This document shows positions 35,301 through 47,300 of a stretch of DNA of 64,000 bases, piece by piece. The notes under the pieces were generated by a model. It worked only from the letters and a program-made list of their open reading frames with translations, was not told where the DNA came from and ran no database searches. Source of the DNA: Pontederia crassipes (lineage: Eukaryota > Streptophyta > Magnoliopsida > Commelinales > Pontederiaceae); assembly GCA_030549335.1 (NCBI GenBank), contig CM060194.1, forward strand, positions 40,875,171-40,939,170, given 5' to 3'. Each line of letters begins with the position of its first letter. Positions within the stretch are counted from its first letter, which is position 1. The position numbers were made by a program, and so were the translations under genes.

Positions 35301-38300
35301 ACATTGATCTTAACATTCTCATATCAGTTGCACTAATCCATAATTAGACTAAGCATCATTAGAATGGGATGCTTGTCAATCACAGGGTGTTATTTATTAC
35401 TGCAATTTACATGCTCATTTTTGTTAGAGATGAAAACATTATCTGCATATATGAATTTTTTTTTTAGCAGACGCATATATGAATTGACACACAACTCGAG
35501 AGTATGCAAGTTGCTAATAGGTAATAGTCCGGTTTCCAAATGCAGTTGTACTTCAATCCGAGGTTATCCACAAAATGAGAAAGAAAAAAAGACTACACTT
35601 CATGCGTAAGAATATTCTTTACCTCGAACCATTATGGGAAAGAGAATAAGACAGGATAGTTAAACGAACAGAAGATCAGTGACAGACCTCGCTGGGTTTC
35701 TTAGCAGCAAGCAATGAGTTTGTAAGACCTCGGAGAACATTGAAGTCAATAGTATCAGAAGCCTGAGAACATATGGCAAAGAAAGGGAAATAAACATTAG
35801 ACAGAGAGGATAATATGAAACATGCAACTATGCATTCTTCGTAAATGCAAAAGTTTCCTTGAGAGATGAAGAAAGTTAACAATCTAGTTTTCTTAACTAA
35901 TATATACTCAACAAATTAAGCCTTATAGCTATTAAGTAAAAGTCATATAGCACCCTGGTTTTTGAGAAGAAACTTTCAGCTCATACTAACTGCTAAAGCA
36001 TTTTTGTAGGCTGATGAACTTCCATCATAATCCTTGAGCTCATACTTCACATCTCCTAGTAAACGATATACGTCTGCACTATTGGGTTTCTCCTGAACAT
36101 GCAATCAATTTTGTCAGATCAATAAGTAAAGATGGAATAAGTAGATAATCATTAATGCAATAGCTAAAGTGGAAACTTGACACAATCAAGATAGAATAAT
36201 ATGATGGCTACCTTGATGATCTTCTCAAGGAGAGATGATGCTTCATCATAGTTCCCCAACTCTTCTAAGGTAACCACAGTCCCCTGTGAAATCCAATCAC
36301 AAAAGAAGATGCGACAACTATATAGAGGACCAACTCAAGAACATTGGCAGAAAGATGTAGAACAGTGTTTGCTACCTAGACCCAAAAAAAAGAACTGTAG
36401 AACCAGAAGCATCACTATTCTCAGAGAAGAAACAGAAATTGGATCCAAGAGATCTTTTTTTACGAGAAGTTGAAATTAACATTTTGTACAAAACTTGGAA
36501 ACATGATAATATAGCTTGCCAGTAAGTCAACTCAGATATACCTTTCATTATTACATGGAATATGGAAGGTTGTTCACCTAGAGTCTTGACAATCAAGTAA
36601 ACTTTTATTGGTCATTCAATATGGAAAGTGGGGAAGTGTGCTCTCAAAAGTACCATACACTTGGATAAGATGCATCACAGTATCAGATGTGTCTATACAC
36701 ACAAAGGAACATTTGTCAATTCACATCTTGGACCAAATTTTAATAATCCAGATTGGTTTCATCTTCATCAATAAGGAAGTTCTTGTATTTGCAACTATTC
36801 TCAACAAATTGTATTCATGTCAATTTCTTTAGGGGTAAAAGGATGAGTAGACGTAAACCAGTCGTCCTTGTATACAAATAGTTATGCGTTTAACATTTCT
36901 ATAGGGTAAATCAGCTTGCCAGGTATTATGGAAATTACAATTGAAGTCTGTTATAATGGGCAAATTATTTCGTACAAGAAGCAACCAGCGGACTAACTGA
37001 TGATATCTTTTAATCTTTAACTGTTCTTTAAACCTAGAGTAACTTGGTTCAAGAGACTTACATAAGTATTGTTACAGAAGCAACAACAACAACAACAAAG
37101 CCTTATCCCACTAGGTGGGGTCGGCTACATGGATCATACGACGCCAATATATTCGTTGATCCATGTTCATAAGATTCGACAGAATTTTACGCTGGCTGTC
37201 GGGGCCTAACACAACCCTCCTCCTTTATCCTTTATCGGGGCAAATTATTTCTAATGCTTGTTACAGAAGCAACAACAACAAAGCCTTATCCCACTAGGTG
37301 GGGTCGGCTAAATAAGATTCGACATGATTTTATGCTGGCTGTCGGGGCCTAACACAACCCTCCTCCTTTATCCGGGCTTGGGACCGGCTATAAAATATAG
37401 GCGGAGTTTGTTACAGAAGCATTAGAAGAAATTTATTGTATGCAGATTTAATTCGGCAGCTATTCTCAGAATGTAATATTTATGTATTTCCTCTAAAACA
37501 ATATCTATGTATTTAATGTCGTTATAGAACAAATGAGTTTGTCAGTCATTCTATACATATGGAGATCCCGCCTGCCCGTTAAGGACAAAATATTTGTTTG
37601 ACTTTTGCAACAGGCAGGATTCTTACATGAATTCATCAGATGAGATGGGCACCTAACATAGACACTGCTGCATCTTATGCGAGAGTTGGAGGAGGATATC
37701 GACCTTCTTTTTTGGCTACCCCATTGCGTCTGAGGTGTGCCGACCTGACAGTGATAGCTCCGCACCAGACATGCTCTGGTGACCATTACGAGTCACTTAC
37801 ACTCAAAGGGCTCATGGATGGAGGCAACCATGGTAGCCTTGGCGGTCACGTGGGCAATTTGGCTACAACGTAACCACATGCTTATTGAGAAAAAATGGTG
37901 CTACACCGGGAATATCATACAACACATCTTTTTTTATGATGGGCAGTTGCTGTATGAACCCCCAATCTCATTCATTTTCTTTTATTGTTTCATTTTATTA
38001 CCCTTGTAAATCCCCAGCTTTAATGTTTTAATACAATGTGGATGGCTACACAAATCTGATAGCTATCCTGTTACCCCTCAAAACAAATTACGCTTATCTT
38101 TTATAGTTCAGAAAACATTCCATACAAGATGCTATTAGTGACACTCTGCAACGGTACCCATGATATATGTCTCCATTGTTTTTTTTTTTCTCCAAGTTAA
38201 GATTAACTTCATCTATAAATGACAGTGTAGGTATTGTCGCATAAATATGAGTCAGATATTCATAAACTAAGAAGAATTCATGTTCATGTTTGCAACCATT

Positions 38301-41300
38301 ATTGTGACCCAATGTTCATTTTTCTTGAAATGGTGACCCAATGTTTATTAATCATGACACTGAAGTCTAGCTTGCATTTGAAGCTTCATAAGTCATCATA
38401 ACATATAAAATCGATGAACTTCAATTATGATTTTGCACTTTGTTTCTCATTTGCAAGTGCCGCCTAGGGCACCCGATGGAGCGCTACAGTGCCTAGGGCA
38501 CCTGTGGCCCACCTTTTAGGCCATGAGGCTATTCACCGCCGGGGGCTCCACAGAGACGGTGCCATCACCGGCGCCGGCAACCCCTCCCGGCGCCGGCGAC
38601 CCCCGCCGGCGGCACCACCAGCTGTGACTCATCTCGTTCTGCTGCCTCTGTTTCCACCTCCCTACTACACATCGCTCTTCTAAACTCTCTCTCCTCCCTG
38701 CGCGGCGAAGAACCCATCCCCGGCAGACCCTGCCGAGGGTGTCTTCTTTCGTCTCCAGTTGCCCCCGCCGAAGGTGCCATCTCCCCTACGAACGCCCCAC
38801 GCATTCTCTTGCATCCATCATGCGACGCAGAACGCAATGCATGGGGGATGGGTGGACTGCTATCACCCGCCCTCGAGAGGTTCACACCCATCGCCGACTG
38901 GCTTCGCACTGCTACAGGTGCCTGGAGGAGGGCCATTTCGCTCGAAACTACTCCGGCCCTCTCCGATGTCTTCAGTGCAGGGGCGAGGGACACCGGAGGT
39001 CATCCTGCCCCCTGAACACACGTGACCGTCCACCTGCCAGACTCACCACCAGCACCCCTACAATTGCAGCCCTCCATGGTTGACGGAGATCCAGCGCATC
39101 GTCAGCCTGCTCAATGATTGTATCATCGGCGAGATTGACAGCATCCCTCCGACGCCAGCAGTCCTTCGTTCTGCAGTCATCACCACGGTAGGAGCGTCGT
39201 CGCCGTTTCACTTGAGCAGTGTGTGTGTCGCCGTCACTATGGCTGTTCATCCCGGGATCCACACAACAAAGGGACACCCTCCTCGCCTCTCCCACCTGTC
39301 TGCCACTGCAAACCAGGATCTCATGGTGCTCATGGAAGGTGGACGGAGGAGCAGTCATGGCACCTTCCTGGACTCGCCGGTCTGTTGACATGCTAGAGCT
39401 ACCCCTTCATCTTCAACGGCCGGAGGTTGTGATAGTGGTGGCGCGACATATCGGGAATCCAATTTCCGTCGCTATCCCACCTCTCAGCTCGCCGGACCTC
39501 TCCACCACCTTTGTCGTCGTTGAGATCCGCCCAGGCTGCATCCGTGGCCCTCTGTGCCGGCCCCGATAATTTTACTCTCTGGCTCCAGCCCTCTGCCGAG
39601 GGTATGATCGGGTACCGAGGGATGTACTTTGGAAAGCCTTGCAAAAGAAGAGGGTGAGTGTTGCCTACATTAAGGTAATACAAGATATGTACGATGGGGC
39701 ATTGACTAGGGTTAGGACACCCGGAGGTGAGACAAATGAATTTCCTATAGGAATTGGCCTACATCAAGGATCAGCTTTAAGTCTGTATCTATTTAACTTA
39801 GTTATCGATGCTATAACCGAGAGTATCACAGAGGAGGTACCTAAGTGCATGTTATTTGCAGATGATATAGTACTTTTAGCGGATTCAAGAGAAGAGATTA
39901 ATACAAAATTGGAAATATGGAGAAATGCGTTGGAGTCAAAGGGTTTTCGTTTAAGTAGGAATAAAACAGAATATATGCATAGCAATTTCACAAATAAACA
40001 ACTTAGAGACGATTTGAAAGTTAGGCTAGGGGAGGATATAATTTCTCAAGTGACAAAGTTTAAAAATTTAAGATCAATTGTAAGACAAGATGGTGAGATT
40101 GATGATGACGTTAATCATAAAATTCAAGCTGGTTGGTGTAAGTGGAGGAAAGCCACTGGAGTTCTTTGTGATAGAAAAGTACCCAATAAAGTTAAATGAA
40201 AATTCTATCGTACTGCTATAAGACAAACAGTGTTATATGGTAGTGAATGTTGGACTATGAAGGGACAACATGAACGTAAAGTGGGGGTAGCCGAAATGAG
40301 GATGTTGAGATGAATGTGTGGTCATACAAGATTAGATAAGATTAGGAATGACCATATACGTGAATGAGTCGGAGTGGCTCCTATTAGTGAGAAAATGGTA
40401 GAGAATCGTTTGAGATGGTTTGGTCATGTTCAGAGAAGACCATTAGATGCGCCAATAAGAAGAGTAGATCAAATAATCTGGAGTCCGATTAAAAGAGGGA
40501 GAGGGAGGCCAAGGCGGACACTTGGCGAACTAATAGAGCAAGATCTATTGGTGAATAATATACCGAAAGGTTTGGTTACTAATAGAGCGGAATGGCGTCG
40601 TATGATCCATGTAGCCGACCCCACCTAGTGGGATAAGGCTTTGTTGTTGTTGTTGTTGCTCCAGCCCTCTGCCGGTTCTGCATCCTGGGCAGAGGTGGTT
40701 GCCGGCGGACCAGACAGCTGTTGGCCTGACCCATCATGTGGGGGCAGCAGGTGAGAAACGTACTGCACTCCAAAAACCCCCGCCTGCCAACCACACCTTT
40801 CTTCTGAGTCCGGATCCAACTATGGCTCGCGAGTTGGCTCAATCCCTCTGCATCTCGAACATGAACTCAACTGCTCCATGAACCAAATTCCTCCACTCCT
40901 CGAACCCAACCCCAACATTTGCCAAGGCTGAATCCACCCACTCCCGCGACTGATCCAATCGAACTTGGGCCTGACCAAAACTGACTCATCCATCCCCGCC
41001 GACCGAAAAATGACCTCATCCCTCCCCTCCTTCCCCTCGCCCAGTCCGACAGGTCACCGGCCCTCCTCCGACGGTCGGCCACCATCTTTACGCCCATAAC
41101 CCCATCTCAGCCAGTTTCGCCCTGCCCCCTGACCCTGGCCAGACCTCTCTAGCCTCGCCGCACTTACGGTTCTCACCGCCCACACTCACCGGCATCCCGA
41201 TGGTCATCCCGTTGACGGCCACACCCACCGGCGACGCTCTGGCAGCTCCTCCCCTCTACTACCAGCGCCGTCGATCCGCACAGGCTGTCACGTCGCCCCA

Positions 41301-44300
41301 GCAGCCCATGGGAGGCACTCCGTAGACTGGGTCGGTTTCGCTGGATGCCGATGTCAACACTGATGGGGAACACGGGGAGGATGAGAAGTCTGGCCTTTCT
41401 GTGGAAGCTACCGGCCTCCGCCATACTCGCCGACGGATACTGGTAAGGGGCGTGGCCTTACACCATCCGCTACCGCGCCTGCTCGCCCACCCTAGGAGTA
41501 GTCATAAGAAGCGTTCGACACTGCCGTCATCGGAGGGACAGCACCAGCCCACGCAGCCGTCGTCGCTGCCACCGCCAACGAGACAGCAGCCACCGGCACA
41601 ATCATCGTTGCCACCCCTCAGCAACCTGTGGTGGAGGATGCACCGTTGACCACGCAGGACTCGCTGGCCACCGAGGACGAGGATGAAGAGGTGCGCCTCC
41701 TCAGGATGGTCAGATGAGGAGGTCCGCTTGGTTGCGGAGGCCGCCAGCCCCCGTCACACTCGTCGACGGCCTCAGACAAGAGGAATGACCCTACACCAAG
41801 GGGATGGTAATCACTTGGAAGTTACGGGGGTCAGCCTCGGGGGGCGGATGAGTGGTTGATCAATGTGGGTGATGAGTATCTGGGGTCCAACGATTTCTTA
41901 CCATCAGAAGTCTGTTCTAGGAGAATGCACGGAGGCCAACATCGGAGATCGAGGTGGAAGACACCATTGACGACCTTTTGGTTGGTGCCCTGGCCATTTG
42001 GCACCAGTGCCACTTTTGGGTGGGGAGAGATGTCTAGTTGAGCATTTTTGTACACCGCATCTTCTTTTCTATTGGGGATCAGGGTTCTGGCTTGACGAGA
42101 TATTTTTCATTTTGTCACTGCTCTCCCTTTGAGAGCCTACCTTTCTACATGATTTTTATTCCATAGTTATATATTGCTGGATGGCAACCACAACTCTGGT
42201 GGTCATCATTTTTCTCCTAAAAAAAACTTCAATTATGTGCACTGACTCTTTTTTTTTTTTTGAAATATGGGGGATCCCTACCAAGATGTAGGCATCCGAT
42301 TTTATTGAGAGGATAATTTAGAAATTACACAATAGAAATTATATACAAAATGAGCACTAACACCAAGCACCAAATGTGCATCAATCATCCCACCACAACT
42401 TTGTCATGCACAAAGCATGGGATGCCATATTATCTGTAAAGCAACGTTCATCCTTAAAGACACCGGCATTTCTGTGCAACCAAACTGCCCAGATGACAGC
42501 CATTGGTAACAACTTTTTACGTCTTGGACCATATGTCATAATTTCTTGATGTCTGCCTCCTTGTCCGAATATATGTCTAACCATTGGCATCTTGTAGCTG
42601 CCCACATCTCCCTTGCAAAGACACTAAAAAAATAGGTGGTTGATGTCTTCTTCAGCATCTCCACATACTTTTTCTGTGAGGTTATGTTTTGATCTAATTT
42701 TTTTAGGGGAAGAAGGATGATTAACCAGAATGTTAATCATCCAAAACCATATATTAAAAGCCCAATTGTGTTTTGATCTAATTTTGATAGTACCTTGCAG
42801 AGTTTAGTTTAACATAACATTGCTATTCACATGGATTGTAGGAATGAAGCAATAAATGTATGATAGAATATATATTTTTCTTTAAGTCATGATAAAATAT
42901 ATTTTACATCATAAAAAGAAATGATTACTCACTTCAAGTGCGGCAGGGTCCTCCGGTGATTTACTTAGAGCTGCCTTATAGTCTGCTAGGGAAACCTTGT
43001 CCAAGGTAACAATGAAACATGAGGTTTTTGAAAATTAATTAGTTTTGGGTTGAGCAACAAAAGAGATAAAACTAAATGCAGTTGGACAACAACACATAAC
43101 AATTATGTAAGAATCAAAAGAGCCACAATAACACGAATAATATCACTTTGGAAGATATGTGAAGAATAAAAGACCATCAAAGAGAAACTTAAAAGTAAAC
43201 TTTTTCTGGAGGGTTAACACAACTAAGTTCAGCTGTATCATATAAGCAATGAACCTGAAGTGTCTCATCTTACTAATAAATCAGACGAAGACTTACGACT
43301 TTGTTTCAACAGTTTCAAGTCCATAATTTGGACACTTGATGATAATATATAGCTATCGTGTTCAATGGCTGGCAAATACCTAGGAGAAGACCAACAGTTC
43401 GAAGTTCAAAATGTTGGCAAACCAATTTATTTTTCATTGCCTAGGAGAAAACCAACCTGGCAACCTGCTGCAATTTATAGCTCCAAACACTCCTTTTTTT
43501 TAAGAATGTCCAAACACTCTTCTAGCAGATAGAAAATGAGTACAAATACAGTTGCTCGATGCATGCAATTTCAACATATATATTAAGACTTCCATTCAAG
43601 TTTATTTTGTTTTGTGTGCATATATTTTAGTATTTATTTGCTTTTATATCTTCTGGTCATCAATCTACCTAAAGTTTGGTGTTTGCTTTTATTTCGACAT
43701 ATAATGCTTTGGAGATAGCCAGAGAACGACTGGAACCTGAAAAGAAGTCAAAATTATAATCAAAACATCAACTTTCTGAATTTCTGGGTTGCTATGATTC
43801 TGGAAGAAATTACAAATTCAGGCTGATGATTTCAAGAGTCATGGAAGGCGTAACACAATTTCACAAATTCCTTACAAACTTAGCCACCCTGACAGTCGCT
43901 ATTAGATTTGAGACTTCGGGGTGCTATGGGTTATGATATTCTATCATGAACCATTACGATGTCACTTAGCAAGTTAGGATGAATGGTTATGATCTCAGCA
44001 GCAGAGTTCATATTGAAGATTAATTTATTGCAGATCGTTACATCTGGGTTATAAAAAAGAAAATTAACTGTTGCCATTTGAGTCATCCCGAGTTATGGGC
44101 CATGAAACCCTCTTCATGGGTTGTGATGGGCATTTTCTATGTGTTATGAAGACTTACCAGTCAGTAAATACCCATCATGGTCATGGTTGTCTAGAACTGC
44201 GTATTTGAAAATATTAGAAAGAACTTTGAGTTGAAAGGCTCCTAACTTTACCATTTACCTAGAGATTATTTGGAATCATATTTCATTAGAAGTTAAGGAG

Positions 44301-47300
44301 GTTGGATGGATTTAAACTAGTCATTATTCAATTACGAATTTTCTTGCTATGATATGAAAAGACTGCAAATCCTCCTCAAACTGTATTTCAGTCCTAGAGA
44401 CCCCTTGAAGCTATAAATAGATGTGCTCAGAAGCCAACGCTTAATGCTAGGAACCTACAAGTTACAACCTAAGTTTTGAAACCAAGGACAGAGCAACACG
44501 ACGGGTCTGTTGAGAATATTTTGCATAGTACACTCGAAAAGGGAATCGTGCATGGGTTCATGAGCAATATTGAGAGTAACCTATTTTCTACAATATGCTT
44601 GGATGATCCTAATCATCACGTTTATCTATCTTCTCTGTAAAAGTTTTATTTGCAAACTTGTGAACCCTATGATACATTGATTATAACTAATTCAATTACT
44701 ACGAACATGATTGTTGTGTGGAGTTTTTTTTTATAATTGCGTAGTATGACCATCTTCTGCATGATTACTCTAACAGATTATTCACTTTTAAGTTGAAATA
44801 ATTGATGTCTCCATCCAAATAGAGCCAGTAGAGGGTACTTAGATTGCATATTTTGTTGAGTTGATCTAGTAAAGGTGGTTCAATAGTTTAGAATTACAAC
44901 ATTTTGTATTTGAATTTGAGTAAGATTGAGAGCAGAGACAATAAAAAGTATTCTCATCTTTACAAATATTATGAAATAATTGGTTTACCCAACAATGAAA
45001 ATCATACGTTAGGTGTTACTAACTCATCTAATAATTGAATATACTATTCATTACATCTTCAATTATTGCAGAAATGAAGCACAGTTTGTTCTAATCTTAT
45101 CATTCATATTGAAGTCCTAGATATCATAAGTTCAATTTATATATTGTTTTACCTTTCTATTTTTCTAAACAGAACCCTTATCTGAACCAATATTTATCTC
45201 CTATTAGCTTTTTGCATAAGGGAATTAGTTACACTCATTCCTCATTCTATAGAAAACTTCGTACTCGTTATACTTTATTATTTGATAAACTAGTGCACTT
45301 ATAGATGATTTATTTGCTATTCTCAATGCATCATTGTTACTAGAATAATTGAAATCGTTCAGGTTTCTAATTTTAATACCTTTAGTTATCACTTATGTTA
45401 AATGGGTACAGGTTAGTATCTAGTACACGAATGAGGTACGTCATTTAAAAAAAATTAAGGTATGGGGACATTGACATTACTATAAAATCCTATATTTTAT
45501 GTCTGGGAAATTAAAAGTTTCACAAAATAAAACAATAAAAGTAAACAACAATATAGTAAAGTTTTTTTATAATATGTAACAATATATTTCAGCCGACCCC
45601 ACCTAGTGGGATAAGGCTTTGTTGTTGTTGTTGTTGTTGTATGTAACAATATATTTCATATATAAATATTGTGTAGATGCCTTAAGGATTGCCTAAATAC
45701 CCAAACGAGAACCTAGTACAGGTATGTACAAGGATGCAAGAGGGATTGACATTATCCATGTTTCATATATTATCACTAGTGGTCAAATGACCCAGCCGTG
45801 TTATGTTGGAAAAAGCTTTTTTTCAAAATAGTTGGACAAGTTACCACGAACCGAAGGTTGTCAAGAGAAGGATCCACATACGGTGATCTTAATATTGAGA
45901 GACATAAGATCCTACATATGGTCCTAACATTTCTATCAATGAGGTAGAAATATATTTCGAAGGTAAATGAGTTCTTTCATAAATTTGTTGATCTTAACTC
46001 CTGAATTTAGTTCAACAAGTCACAATCGGTCAATTCACAAGTCAAACATAGAAATACAATTAAATAAATACTAAAGAAAAAGAAAAGTATATTGCATATC
46101 ACAAAACTTACAAGTGTCATTAATACAACATATTATGACTATTTTGAATGACTCTATTTATGATTTGAGATCATGTTGGATTGTAAAATGTTAAAATCCA
46201 AATTAAGATCCTCCAATCAGTTATGGCTTAAAGCTCGTAAATTCTCAAAATTTAGATCACGATTTTGACAACTTTGCCACGAAGATTGTTAAGTGTTAGA
46301 AATAAGTGAATATATTTCAAACTATACATCAGCTTTGGCTTCATTTTTGTTAGTACCAGCTCTTAAAATCATTAATTATTTGCTTAAAGTATTAAAGTTC
46401 TTATCTTTTCTTTGGTTAGTACCAGCTCTTAAATCATTGTTAGTGCCAGATTCTTATTTTTGTTAGTACCAGCTCTTAATAATTTTGACCAGATGCAAAC
46501 TAGCACGATGCAACTCAATCTCATCACAACCAAGATGTGACTCAAAATTGCACAAACAATCTCACTGAAATGTGATATTATGGCCTTTGGTTTCCATCCC
46601 ATACAAACATAACATTTTACTTCTTTGGTTGACTAAGAGTTTAGTGCCACGGTGATGCTATATCATTTTCTTTGAGATTCAAGTGCTCATGACCATATCC
46701 CACCACAACCAAGATGTGACTCCAAATTGTACAAACAATCTAAAAGAACTTTGATATTTGAAGTTTGATTTCCATCCCATACAAACATAACATCTTACTT
46801 ATTCGTTTGATGACGAGTTTAGTGCCATGGTGATTCTATACCATTCTCGTTGAGATTTAAGTGCTGATGACACTTATCATTTACCTGGATACTAAGTCCC
46901 CCATAGATTTCATTTCAATCAAGCAACTTTTTCGAATTGTGTCCATGCGAATTAATTGCAACCAAAAATAGCTGATGATTTTTTATAACTTGATTTTATG
47001 ACAATATAGCTAGTTGGCAATAAAAAAACTTCATGTATTAATATGCTATACCTCAAGGGTTGCCCGCTCTTCTTTTGTAAGTTCTTTCACACCTGTAGTC
47101 GCATCCTTACTAGGTGCAACACTGTTCCAGAAATGAAAACCACAAAAGGAAATATTCAAGAGAAAAGTGTTTGTGAAATATGATTTATTGATTCGCAGTT
47201 CAAATTTAGTTACCTGCTATAGGGAAGAAAATCTCCAAGAGCAAAAACCAAACCGAATACCACAACTGCTACTCCAACACCAACCTACTTCGAAACTAAC

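Larger units (their letters stand above)
38417..42237 (+). mobile_element. Pol-less L1-like retroelement with 13-bp target duplication, split by an RTE LINE
   Basis: The exact direct repeat AACTTCAATTATG lies at 38417-38429 and 42225-42237. The body, 38430-42224, ends in TTTCTCCT plus a short A-run, as in a LINE. Excluding the RTE insert (39599-40657) it is about 2.7 kb and much GC-richer than its surroundings. It has a gag-like ORF with zinc knuckles near 38925-39015 but no reverse transcriptase, so it would be mobilised by another LINE. It is in intron 8 of the TPR gene. Confidence 0.75.
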
